From positions 19,974,189 through 20,038,188 of the forward strand of contig OV277869.1 of NCBI GenBank assembly GCA_922989275.2: a DNA stretch of 64,000 nt, read 5' to 3'. The notes beneath the pieces were generated by a model. The model was given only the letters and a program-made list of their open reading frames with translations. It was not told the DNA's origin and searched no databases. A program made the position numbers and the translations under genes. Source of the stretch: Gari tellinella (lineage: Eukaryota > Mollusca > Bivalvia > Cardiida > Psammobiidae). Shown piece after piece: positions 1 to 9,310 of this stretch (positions are counted from its first letter, which is position 1; every line of letters starts with the position of its first letter).

Positions 1-32
1 TACCCATTTGAGCAGGTCGTTATCGAAAACTT

Positions 33-504
33 CTATGGATCCCATGTCTTTTTCAAATGCAACACGCAATGTAAGTGGTTGGTGTTAAATATCACGGGCT
101 TCAGATTTTCGTCAAGCAACTGCAACTTCAACGTATGTAACCGAGTCGTTTTCAAAGATACGTAGAAAGGGTTGATGTAAATTTCAGTTTTGAGTTTCTT
201 GTAAAGGGTATATATTTCTCAGCACCGGAAGTAGGGTGTCTCTGACGCACGACTCTTGTACGAGGTCACAACACAAGTACAGTCGGGGACTTCTCGGTGT
301 AAAATCGCAATCGAGGGTTATGTCAATGAGCACACAGGACCATTGACCTTCCAAATTATAGGGTTTAGGCAGTTGGATCCAACACTCTGCGGGGTTGTTC
401 TTCTTATAGAGAACGAGAGAATCTCGACTAGTCACAAATAAATGCAAGTCTTTCATTCTTATAGACGCGGTAACGCTTCTCCGAGTCGGGTTAACTCTTC
501 TCAC
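33..504 (-). pseudogene. Polinton/adintovirus-type virion-protein-like gene, frameshifted
   Basis: One frame is open from 504 to 184; its likely true start is the Met codon at 454-456. The N-terminal half contains a short QLPKPYNLEGQW segment followed by a YLCCDLVQES...LLPVLRNIYP segment. This pattern (an N-terminal 'linear combination of a flat strand and PxxL.G.W', then 'C.DLV..S.VRD..LP.LR') is what I associate with a small virion protein of metazoan Polintons and adintoviruses. After the stop at 184-186 the homology continues in another frame to a stop at 33-35, ending in the LHLKK-type basic motif usual for the C-terminus. This points to a single small indel near 180-190. The gene lies 80 bp downstream of the packaging ATPase on the same strand. 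Family recognition is by memory of motif layout only; the role (penton- or cement-like) is not established. Confidence 0.5.
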
Positions 505-584
505 GTGGTCATGATTTCATCTAGAATCGCTCGGTATTAATAACGCGGGTACTGAAGAATGGTGACATTTGAAGAGAGTTATTC

Positions 585-1883
585 TTATACTGTGTCTTCG
601 GTCGATGATTTATCTTCATTATCGGTCATCGCATCCTCTTCTGGAATGACCTGATCAGGCCATACCTCATCAAACAAATCTTTTCTCAGTTTAACCACTT
701 GACGTATAGACTCTTCGACATTCATTGAATGCTGTCGCCTGAGCATTTTGGCCGACTCTAAAACATGTCGTTGTATCGGATCGCCTCTTAACTCGTGGAA
801 ATCGATAAGAATTCTGGTGTACATATTTCTCAATGCCTTTCTTAGCGAGGGAAGCTCATCATTGACAGCTCTTGGGAACGCTTTATCTAGTGCGTAACCT
901 CGCTTTACATAGTCGTTCGCTGTAGCTTTTAATTGATCAGCGTGATATTCTCTCAGTGGAATTTTAAACCTGTTGTTCCATATGTCAGGACGTGAATGCT
1001 CCTCGCTCAGCTCTACCTGTTTACGATGACCAGGTGGTCCCGTATCGTCACTCCAAACATTATTGGAGTCGTGTTGACTGTTATTGTCTTCCTCACTCAC
1101 TATTTCAACTTCATCTCGCGTCTCATTATAGGCGTCAGTCGCTTCTTCGTATTCATCGTTCGTGCGTTTTCTCATGTTTACCCCAAATATGTTACCTCGT
1201 AAACGATCTGGTTCCGGTGTATTCGGTTTCAAGTCTATCACCAAGTAGCCGTGAGGTTTAGACGTCATCTGTTCGAATCGTTTCATGAAAACTGCATGGG
1301 ATGAAGGATAAATCCGTCTTGCCAAGGTGGCTACTTGTTGTCTGTCGATGGGATTATTAAATAAAACCAAATACTGCATGTTTAAAGCGATGTCTCTGCA
1401 AGCTTTGTCTTGAGGAAATAAATTTTGAGTCAAATATACGATCGATATATTTCTGTGGTGACTGCCTTTAGTAAAGAGATCGGCTATCCTCTGGTCACAT
1501 TTAGCTTCAGTCATTAAGTCATCAAACATCAAAAGAGTTCTTTTACTACCGTCGATATATTTGGAATCGTCCAGATGCTCAGGGATACCTCGTATAAATT
1601 CCATCCATGGTATGGTAAACCGCAGTGTGTCGTAAAGAGGTTGCCATTGTCCGTAGCACCAGATAATTCTCTGAAGGGAAGGCTGAATGAGGGATGAATT
1701 TAACAGTTGTCTCGTCCAGTGAGTTTTCCCGCTACCGCTGGGTCCTGTCAATACCATAGAAAATGGATGTTGAAATGTTTCTGTACCCTGACGATCAGGT
1801 TCAGTGATACACTCTTTTGCTGAAAACTCCTTTTCAACGTCAGCTGTGTGATTATCATGGATATTTCGTTTATGTCTAAGCAT
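585..1883 (-). CDS. A32/FtsK-HerA-type genome-packaging ATPase with C-terminal helical extension
   Basis: 432 codons, intact. The protein should pump viral DNA into a preformed capsid, as in Polintons, adintoviruses and large DNA viruses. Visible motifs are a Walker A GPSGSGKT at residues 47-54, a Walker B LLMFDD at 117-122, and a polar TQ motif (YLTQNLF) at about 150-156; this order is typical of A32-like ATPases. The ATPase core ends near residue 240 and is followed by a strongly acidic linker (about 240-290). A second, helix-rich basic/acidic segment (about 300-415) resembles a small protein that is usually encoded separately beside the ATPase in animal Polintons, so this may be a fusion. 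The start Met at 1881-1883 is the only in-frame Met ahead of Walker A that leaves a normal lead-in. It is flanked on the same strand by other element genes. The absence of stops suggests a young or preserved insertion. Confidence 0.8.
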   Translation of the reverse strand: MLRHKRNIHDNHTADVEKEFSAKECITEPDRQGTETFQHPFSMVLTGPSGSGKTHWTRQLLNSSLIQPSLQRIIWCYGQWQPLYDTLRFTIPWMEFIRGIPEHLDDSKYIDGSKRTLLMFDDLMTEAKCDQRIADLFTKGSHHRNISIVYLTQNLFPQDKACRDIALNMQYLVLFNNPIDRQQVATLARRIYPSSHAVFMKRFEQMTSKPHGYLVIDLKPNTPEPDRLRGNIFGVNMRKRTNDEYEEATDAYNETRDEVEIVSEEDNNSQHDSNNVWSDDTGPPGHRKQVELSEEHSRPDIWNNRFKIPLREYHADQLKATANDYVKRGYALDKAFPRAVNDELPSLRKALRNMYTRILIDFHELRGDPIQRHVLESAKMLRRQHSMNVEESIRQVVKLRKDLFDEVWPDQVIPEEDAMTDNEDKSSTEDTV

Positions 1884-1911
1884 GGCGTCATGTCTAGAGA
1901 ATATCCTTTAA

Positions 1912-1975
1912 CAAAGAGGACAGGGAATCATTTTCACAAATCACAATAAATCAATCAACCTCAATCATTCTTATG
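1912..1975. repeat. Decayed direct copy of 2506-2569
   Basis: These 64 bases match 2506-2569 with roughly eight differences, and both copies are followed at once by a (TGG)n tract. The 2506-2569 copy is the 5' part of the helical-protein gene, so this is a leftover of a tandem duplication covering the start of that gene and the microsatellite. Confidence 0.65.
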
Positions 1976-1979
1976 CATT

Positions 1980-2118
1980 CATGGTGGTGGTGGTGGTGGT
2001 GGTGGTTGGTGGTGGAGGTGGTGGTGATGGTGGAGGTGGTGGTGGTGGTGGTTGGTGGTGGTGGAGGTGGTGGTGGTTGGTGGTGGAGGTGGTGGTTGTG
2101 GTGGTGGTGGTGGTCCAC
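1980..2118. repeat. (TGG)n microsatellite
   Basis: About 140 bases of near-pure TGG/GGT with a few interruptions (TGA, GTT). A shorter tract of the same motif lies at 2587-2617, where it would encode a run of His residues on the minus strand. Open frames running through it are products of the repeat, not genes. Confidence 0.95.
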
Positions 2119-2139
2119 AGCTTACACTGTTGACGTTGG

Positions 2140-2634
2140 TTATTCCTCCGCAGATCTTATTTCGTTTCGTATAGCAGAACTGAGATAATGCGTTTTTAAT
2201 AGTCTAGGGATAAGGGTGTGCCACATTAACAGTAACCGTTTCTTGTTAGCCAGTGACACCCCTTCGCTTTTCAAAATCCCGAGTAAACCTCTGTGACGAC
2301 TGAAAGCGTTAAAGTCTGCATCCAAAATGGGTATTTCTCCGTCCACGATTTGTTGAGCTATTAGCTGTAGGCATTCCATCTGTCCCGGGGTTATCGACCT
2401 GATCACCATACGTCTATAATGTGCCGTCTCCCTCCCTAGAGTGAGAAGATAATGTATTCTCAGGAAGATACCGGACCGTTCCATCTTCTGTTCGATTAGA
2501 TCTGACAAAGAGGACAGGAAATCGTTTTCACGAATCGCAATACATCTTTCAACCTCAATCGTTCTTATGTGGTTAAAGCCTGTATTGTGGTGGTGGATGT
2601 GGTGGTGGTGGTGGTGGTGTTTTCCTGTGTACAA
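2140..2634 (-). CDS. Small helical Polinton-associated protein
   Basis: 164 codons if read from the first Met, but the first ~15 residues are a His run encoded by the (TGG)n microsatellite, so a later start (for example Met at 2482-2484, opening MERSGIF) is plausible. The core is all helix: leucine-rich helices, then a patch FSRHRGLLGILKSEGVSLANKKRLL. That 'RH+..L..L....+SL..KK+LL' pattern is shared by a short, uncharacterised protein found beside the packaging ATPase in molluscan Polinton/adintovirus-like elements, where it usually ends in a hydrophobic GGFLP-type tail. Here the tail is replaced by an amphipathic LLLMWHTLIPRLLKTHYL segment. It sits between the ATPase and the CARD gene on the same strand. 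The role is unknown; a core or membrane-active capsid protein is conceivable. Confidence 0.55.
   Translation of the reverse strand: MYTGKHHHHHHHIHHHNTGFNHIRTIEVERCIAIRENDFLSSLSDLIEQKMERSGIFLRIHYLLTLGRETAHYRRMVIRSITPGQMECLQLIAQQIVDGEIPILDADFNAFSRHRGLLGILKSEGVSLANKKRLLLMWHTLIPRLLKTHYLSSAIRNEIRSAEE
2587..2617. repeat. Short (TGG)n tract
   Basis: A microsatellite at the 5' end of the helical-protein frame that produces its His run. It is the second (TGG)n tract of the duplicated block described at 1912-1975. Confidence 0.85.
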
Positions 2635-2757
2635 CTGGTGTTTTTGTCTAAAGAAAGATTCGAGCCAAGCTTATAACACGCTGTTTACAATAGCAACATG
2701 ACCTCTGTCGAAGAAATATGTCTCCACACGATGAACATAGAGTGTGTCCGCATGGGT

Positions 2758-3291
2758 TTAAAGCAACAGAAATGCTAGAGTCCATACAGATGCGACAAAT
2801 TCTATATCGCTGGCCTGTACGTGATTGGAACTTCTGGGGACATTTGGTGGTGTAGCCAAAGTGTTGCTAGCTTGCCTGGGGATAGTCGTTCGCGGACGGA
2901 ATGAGGTTTCATTTACGTTGAAGAGAAGAATGTCGACAATGTAGTTTAAACCATTTCGGAGGAGAGCTTCCACAAACGTTTGAAATGCGTGAGGTCCTCG
3001 TCTTGGTAAAATGGTCAACAGTTTTCTAATTTTATCAGAGGCAAATCGTTCGTATTCAATTTCTTCTCGCATACGCATCGTCAAAATGACTTGTTCCAGA
3101 AGATAATCCATTATATAGGGTAGGTATTCTAATGTCAACGAATTGATTACAGAAGTCCAGCTTTTTCTAATCGCTTCTCTGTGTATGTCTTCCATCGGGT
3201 CTGATGCTATGAAAGCCTGAATTGATGCACATCTTTTTATACCTTTCTCTTGAAATTCGCCGTTATTATGATTGGACGACTGCTGTGTCAT
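2758..3291 (-). CDS. CARD-domain (death-fold) protein
   Basis: 177 codons, intact. Residues ~34-125 form a CARD: HREAIRKSW opens helix 1, then LLEQVILTMRMREEIE, then KLLTILPRRGPHAFQTFVEALL. The 'LLP+RGP.AF..F.EAL' block is diagnostic of caspase-2/caspase-9/RAIDD-like CARDs. CARDs pair with other CARDs to assemble or block caspase- and RIG-I-type signalling platforms. After the CARD there is a low-complexity Thr/Pro/Ser stretch and a hydrophobic C-terminal end (about 163-177, FVASVWTLAFLLL), which could be a tail anchor. No caspase or kinase domain follows, so it is a CARD-only product. It is on the same strand as, and directly upstream of, the virus-type genes, which suggests captured host cargo used to modulate apoptosis or innate signalling. 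Alternatively it is a host CARD gene into which the element landed; no intron signals support that. Confidence 0.8.
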   Translation of the reverse strand: MTQQSSNHNNGEFQEKGIKRCASIQAFIASDPMEDIHREAIRKSWTSVINSLTLEYLPYIMDYLLEQVILTMRMREEIEYERFASDKIRKLLTILPRRGPHAFQTFVEALLRNGLNYIVDILLFNVNETSFRPRTTIPRQASNTLATPPNVPRSSNHVQASDIEFVASVWTLAFLLL

Positions 3292-3392
3292 GCAAAATTA
3301 ATACCATCTGTACACGTTCGAGGCGCACATGACTTGTGTATAGTCGGAAAAGACAGGTATGTAGGGGGTAGACGTTGTAGGTAGAGCTATTT

Positions 3393-3797
3393 TTAGAATG
3401 ACGACATAGCCATTTTTAGAATGACGACATCGCTATATTTAGAATAAGACATGTTCAGACACGCGGTCAATACCGTAGTCAATAAATAGAAACGGATATC
3501 AGAACGAGACTCGATAGTAATTGTAGTAGTGGTAGTAGTAAAAGTAGTAGCAGTATAAGTAGTAGCATTACTTAAATGCAGATGACATTGTAGGTAGACT
3601 ACAATTATTATACAGTGAAAGGGTAAAGTGTACTTATTTATAAGGCATAGGACAAAATACACACGAGAGAGGTTTGGTTCATAAATTTATATTTTTCTCA
3701 TCAAGTCTAGTCATCAGACCTATTAAAACAATACATCAATACATTATACATTTTACAATATACATCTATTGTTGATATAATAATCTTCACTTCACTG
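3393..3797. other. Intergenic, short repeats only
   Basis: No gene is visible. There is a small near-duplicate 'TTTTTAGAATGACGACAT' at about 3390-3440 and an interrupted (AGT/GTA)n run at about 3515-3575. The rest is AT-rich. Confidence 0.6.
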
Positions 3798-4304
3798 TTA
3801 TGACGTGTCTGTGTTACTTGTCATTAGCTGATTTCTGACTTCTGTTAAAATTTTACCTAGTCTATTCTGTCCTTTCCAATGTCTGGGATTCTTTATGTTC
3901 GGGTCATTTACACTCAATCCAATTCCCCAAATTTTGTCAAAAGGGCTAGCCTCCACTAACTTTTTGGGATATGTATCCATAAGACGCCGTTTCAAGCTTT
4001 TATTCTGAGAAAACTTTAGGTAGGCACCTCGTTTCACCACTTGTTTGGACTGAATATTCCAAAGAGGTGCATTAAATGGTCTCACGCGTCTGCCAAGTCG
4101 TTTTTGTTCTATAGAATTTTGTGTTTGCATAATTTTCAGCCCTGCTTCAATATCCTCGAATATCCTTGACTTCTGGTAATGCATATACTGCTCTGCTGAA
4201 GAGAATGTTTGACCATGTTCGATAAATGTACAGGGGTAAAACTGCGAAAACACATATTCCTTGCCGAAGAAAAAAATAAAATATTGATCTTCGAGCATAG
4301 GCAT
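3798..4304 (-). CDS. NADAR-domain protein (YbiA-like N-glycosidase fold)
   Basis: 168 codons, intact and almost entirely one NADAR domain, whose usual length is 150-170 residues. Motifs in order: FFFGKEYVFSQFYPC (about residues 11-25), FSSAEQYMHYQKSRIF (about 34-50), LGRRVRPFNAPLW (about 70-82), KFSQNKSLKRRLMDT (about 97-111), LVEASPFDKIWGIGL (about 116-130), W.GQNRLGKIL.EVR (about 144-158). The catalytic-site residues of the family (the Glu of AEQY, the Asp and Trp of D.IWGIG) are present. NADAR proteins hydrolyse N-glycosidic bonds, including riboflavin-pathway intermediates and ADP-ribosyl-guanine on nucleic acid. The gene is on the same strand as the CARD and ATPase genes, 507 bp from the CARD gene, so it may be cargo of the same element. 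A free-standing host gene of bacterial or viral origin is the alternative. Confidence 0.85.
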   Translation of the reverse strand: MPMLEDQYFIFFFGKEYVFSQFYPCTFIEHGQTFSSAEQYMHYQKSRIFEDIEAGLKIMQTQNSIEQKRLGRRVRPFNAPLWNIQSKQVVKRGAYLKFSQNKSLKRRLMDTYPKKLVEASPFDKIWGIGLSVNDPNIKNPRHWKGQNRLGKILTEVRNQLMTSNTDTS

Positions 4305-4699
4305 TCTTAGTCCGAAATCAGAGGGCTTTCAATAGCGTGCCTGGAAATATGGACTTAACCATCATCTGCCTTGATCTGAAAAGAACGTTTGACTGGTCAA
4401 TTGATTGTAAATTTATGACTGGTATTGCAGGCTTCTGATTGGACAATTTTGCAATTCCTCCTATCAGCCCTAACCATGAGCACAATCTGATTATACCTTA
4501 GTAAGACGTGCACCGTAGAGGAGTATACACATCGTGTAAACAAGTCATTTTTATAAATATATGGATTAAATTTATAAACTGTATCGTAGATTACATACTG
4601 ATGTCAAATAGCAAAAAATGAAAAATCTCCTTATTTCATTATAAAAATAATGTCAAACATAGTAGTAGTAGTAGTAGTAGTAGTAGTAATAGTAGTAGT
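4305..4699. other. Intergenic region ending in (AGT)n microsatellite
   Basis: No gene seen. An (AGT)n run at about 4661-4699 directly abuts the Penelope terminal repeat. This fits the known insertion bias of Naiad-type elements for microsatellites. Confidence 0.6.
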
Positions 4700-4994
4700 A
4701 TTTAATGATAATAATAAATACATACGAAAGACTCAAGCAGGAAACGTAACACAAACAATACACCCACCTCTCAAGCAGAACACACACACACACAGTCATA
4801 CCACAACAAACACACACACACACACACGCAATACCATTCCTTCATCTACCCACTAAATAGAAAACAACACGCAAGACATAAAGCAAAGTGAATATAGGAG
4901 CCCGCCTTGGTACGGTCAGTAGCAATCAATAACCAACTATAAATTAATTAATTATTAACAACCACTGGGGGTTAAACCTGGGTTTAGGGGCGCA
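4700..4994 (-). mobile_element. Solo Naiad-type pseudo-LTR
   Basis: The block closely matches 25826-26103 in the same orientation and 36104-36393 inverted. It includes the CA-rich microsatellite, the 'AGGAGCCCGCCTTGG' and 'GGTTAAACCTGGGTTTAGG' segments, and the terminal GGGCGC. No coding part follows: at 4994 it passes straight into a different repeat. It is therefore a severely truncated or solo terminal repeat of the Penelope-like family found twice later in the window. Confidence 0.8.
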
Positions 4995-5007
4995 GTTCGA
5001 TTTAAAC

Positions 5008-6757
5008 AAGAGTTGTCAGAGAGACAACAAAGCTCGCCAGCGGCACATTTAGAAACTTAAAAGCACACTCAAGGTCACAGAGGTCAACCTTTTTGCCTGC
5101 ATGGAAAGGTCTTGTCCATATACACTGGCAAATCAAATATGAAAATAACACCTCAAGGGACATAGGAATTATAAGCATTTTTGAAACCTAAACGCAGATT
5201 TCGAAACCTAAAACCTTTCGCGACCTGAGTTCAAGGTCAAGAACACTGGGATAAATTTGTTGCATGCATGGAAAGGTCGTGTCCATATACACATGCATGC
5301 CAAATATGAAAGAAATATCTCAATGGATATATGAGTTAAAGAAATTTTGAGAAAAAACCTAAACACAGACTTTGAAACCTAAACGCGGGTCCTAAGTTCA
5401 AGGTCAAGGTCAGAGGGCTCAAACATTTTGCATGCAAGGAAAGATGTTGTCCATATACACATGCAAACTGAATATGAAGGAATATTTCAATGGACATAGG
5501 AGTAATAAAAAATTTGAGAAACCAAAACACAGATTTCAAAAACTAAACATTGGCCCTAAGTTCAAAGTCAAGGTCACAGGGGTCTAAAGTTTGCAGTGCC
5601 TGGAAAGGTCTTGTCCATATACACACATAAACCAACTATGAAAGCAATACCTCAAGGGACATAGAAGTTAAAGGCATTTTTCAAAACCTAAACACAGGCC
5701 CTAAGTTCAAGGTCAAGGTCACAAGGGTCCAAATTTATCTGTGCATGGAAAGGTCTTGTCCATATACACACACATACCAACTATGAAAGTAATACCTCAA
5801 AGGATATAGAAGTTAAATGCATTTTTCGAAACCTAAACGCAGATTTCGAAACCTAAACACAGGCTCTTAGTTCAAGGTCAAGGTCACAGGGGTCTAAATG
5901 TTTCTGTGCATCGAAAGTTCATGTCCATATACACATACATACCAACTATGAAAGCAATACCTCAAAGGACATAGAAGTTAAAGGCATTTTTCTAAACCTA
6001 AACACAGATTTCGAAACCTAAACACAGGCGCTAAGTTCAAGGTCACACGGGTCAAACTTTTTCTTTGCATGTAAAGGTCTTGCCCATATACACATACATA
6101 CCAACTATGAAAGCAATACCTCAAGGGACATAGAAGTTAAAGGCATTTTTCGAAACCTAAACGCAGATTTCGAAACCTAAACGCAGGCCCTAAGTTCAAG
6201 GTCAAGGTCACAGGGGTCTAAATTTTTCTGTGCATGGAAAGGTCATGTCTATATACACACACATACCGACTATGGAAGCAATACCTTAATGGATATAGAA
6301 GTTAAAGGCATTTTTCAAAACCTAAACACAGATTTCAAAACCTAAACGCAGGCCCTAAGTTCAAGGTCAAGGTCACAGGGGTCTAAATTTTTCTGTGCAT
6401 GGAAAGGTCTTGTCCATATACACACACATATCAACTATGGAAGCAATACCTCAAGGGACATAGAAGTTTAAAGGCATTTTTCGAAACCTAAACGCAGATT
6501 TCGAAACCTAAACGCAGGCTCTAAGTTCAAGGTCAAGGTCACAGGGGTCTAAATTTTTCTGTGCATGGAAAGGTATTGTCCATATACACACACATACCAA
6601 CTATGAAAGCAATACCTCAAGGGACATAGAAGTTATAGACATTTTCTTAAAATTGTTTACGCCGTTCACGACGACGCAGACGACAACGACGACGACTACA
6701 CCGGGGGTATTGCAATAGCTCGTCATGTACTACGTACAGGCGAGCTAAAAATAAAAC
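5008..6757. repeat. Structured repeat element with ten ~165-bp tandem units
   Basis: The phrase 'TGTCCATATACAC' recurs at about 5113, 5281, 5448, 5612, 5757, 5932, 6081, 6246, 6411 and 6577. This gives a ~165-bp unit with two shorter units (145-149 bp) that lack one internal 20-bp sub-repeat. The left end is AACAAGAG followed by a small hairpin (TTGTC-AGAGA-GACAA); the right end is a (GAC)n-rich stretch followed by CAATAGCTC...GGCGAGCTAAAAA. The same two ends occur in the elements at 9478-10184 and 57565-58092, so the array is probably the core of a non-autonomous transposon (Helentron-like with internal tandem repeats is one option). Each unit carries TCAAGGTCAAGGTCA. Confidence 0.75.
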
Positions 6758-8611
6758 GATGTGTCGCTATTTATCTCTAAGAAATCGTTATGAATAGTTA
6801 AAAATGTCTACTTTCTAAGCGAAATAACCAACGAAATAAATAAATGTATTCAAAGCATAGAGATAACGACTAATATTTCGTTGTGCAAGGACGGCAAAGT
6901 CCGCGAATTAGTTGTACCCACGATAATCATAAATTAATCTATTTCTTTCATTTTCTTTATTCATTTTGCCGGTAAAGTCCGCGAATTAGGCATGCCCGCG
7001 AGAATGGTTATCTTTTCCCCTATATTCACGCATGCAAAAGTGAATAAGTTCAAATATATTCTCTTTGGTTTAACGAAATCAGACTTATAAAGAGAGGTGG
7101 TGAGTATTATGGATTCTTTGCCATATTAAATAAACCAAGCCTCATACTTAAAAGTTTGAAGACACAAGTTTTATAAAAATTACACCCCACATATTTCTTC
7201 TTTTTTCCCAACAACATTACAGATTTTTTTTTTTTTAAATGAGGTTCAATCGCTGTATTAGACAGAGAAACGCCTTTAAAACGGATATATCGTCTTAATA
7301 ATCAATTACAACCAATTTTGTATAGAGAAATATAGTTCAACCGCATTATAATACATTTAGATTAATGTTTAAGGAGTACAATAGAATTCTTTCCGCACCT
7401 AAATTTAAGGAAATCGAAAATTTTCTCATTGTGTACTGCCCCCCTGGAGCCAATTCCCCCTATCTTATAGTGTACTGTACCCTAACATATGGTGGTTTCG
7501 TCAAACTGGTAATATCGCGCACCAATAAGGACTACTATAATTGTTGTTTTTTTAAATTGCATTTATATAATAGTATCGTAAATGTGACAACTATACCTCA
7601 TTACAATACAATAGAAACGCTTTATTTACTGTCGGGACATATAAACAATATAACATAAACTCTAGAGAGCTTTTAACAACGACATAAATGCGAAGAATTA
7701 CGGACGATTCGTCAAAGTGTAAACTCGTCAAAAAGGCAATATATAGTAATGTCAAAAGACGCGTATTTACTCCGTGATATATGCAATTGAAGCCGATTTG
7801 TCCAAATAAAATAAAACTTTGACCAAATAGGGAGACTTTTCAATGTATTATAATGAGTTTACATTTTATTTAGTGTTTAAGCATAATTGATTTACGAGAG
7901 AAAGGTGTAGCTTAAATCAGGACTTAAGTAATGCAGAAATCAGCTGCCTGTACATCATGATTGCATACATTCAGCAATATTAACTTCAATAAGAATAGCC
8001 CTAGCTTTATCCTTGATAGAATATGTTATTTAAAATCAATCTAGAACGTATAAATAGAGTTCTTGAAGCAAAACAAACTTACCTGCAAGTTTTCCGGTCA
8101 GGGTAAGCACCTTTATTGACACTCGGTTTGCTAATGTATATGAATGAAAATATTTTCCCTTTATATGTACGCTCATGTTCACTTCCGACACGATTTTTGT
8201 CACATTTTAATGCAAATACACGACGTGAACCGTAAATCTGTCACGTTTTACGACACTGTACTGGTCAGATTCATTCTACATGTATTTCCCGCAATTAATT
8301 TAAATTTTACCAGGTTTTATTTTACAGTATGAAGATACTGCGTCGCTTTAATGTGACATTTATAGCGGAGTAACAGGCCATCGTTATTAATAATATTCTT
8401 GATATTTCCTCTAGCGACATACAGAACATTAATAAACCAACGCGAATTGGACTATAAGCCCTTTTGCGTCTCATAATTGTGAGAATATTATATTGGTAGG
8501 TCTAGTATTTTCTATAAATAGGTAGACTAGTCTGGTTCCCTGTCGGGATAATTTGGCCCTAAAATAGTGCGATTGAACGAAACAAAAATCATAATAGTCC
8601 TTTATAAGCTA
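6758..8611. other. No gene or clear element recognised
   Basis: AT-rich sequence with only short, unsupported open frames. A small direct repeat (AAAGTCCGCGAATTAG at about 6896 and 6972) is the only structure I see. Confidence 0.5.
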
Positions 8612-8775
8612 TTGGACGTTTAATACTATTGGTTACTCGATATGTGATGTTTAATAAGCAACTGCGTGTTTATCTCTCTCGGGTTATATATCTTTATTTT
8701 ATACCAAACGTTGCAGAGTAAAGTGTCACCTGCATAATTTAGTGTCTTTGGTATTTCTACTGGACGTTCTATTGC
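8612..8775 (+). repeat. Direct repeat, copy 1 of 3
   Basis: A block containing 'TTGGTTACTCGATATGTGA', 'TTATACCAAACGTTGCAGAG' and 'GGTATTTCTACTGGACGTTC'. It recurs at 9104-9310 and 10350-10556 in the same orientation. Confidence 0.75.
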
Positions 8776-9103
8776 AGAACGTATGACAAAATCGACACTT
8801 TGTACGCTGCATATCCGCTCATCTAATAAATAGTCACACGACTGTCAAAACGAATGCCTACAGGTAAACGAGTTTAACTATCGCCAAAGCGTGCTTTTAC
8901 ATTTCACCGTGTTTAGGCACTTAGATGGTTTCTTCAACGAGGGGTTAATATTTCGTGAAAACTAATGAGCGCGCTATACGCAGGTAATGTTCTCTGAACA
9001 AACGTCGTGGTCTACAATAAAACGTCGGTTTACACGGATCGCAAATTTGCAGTGTAATTGCTATATTAAACTTTTATAAACTGTACGTGCACGTATTCGG
9101 TAG

Positions 9104-9310
9104 TTGGACGTTTAATGCTAGTGGTTACTCGATATGTGATGTTTAATAAGCAACTCTCGGGTTATATATCTTTATTTTATACCAAACATTGCAGAGTAAA
9201 GTGTCACCTGTTCTATTTACGGTGTCTTTGGTATTTCTACTAGACGTTCTATGAAGAAAACGAGTTTAGGTGATACGCCGAGTTACCTGCGTAAAACTAA
9301 TTTTCGTTTC
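9104..9310 (+). repeat. Direct repeat, copy 2 of 3
   Basis: Same block as 8612-8775. It extends further to the right, through 'GTGATACGCCGAGTTACC', as copy 3 also does. Confidence 0.75.

Noticed and set aside
1973..2188. 71-codon Trp/Val/Gly-rich frame
   Set aside because: It is the plus-strand translation of the (TGG)n microsatellite.
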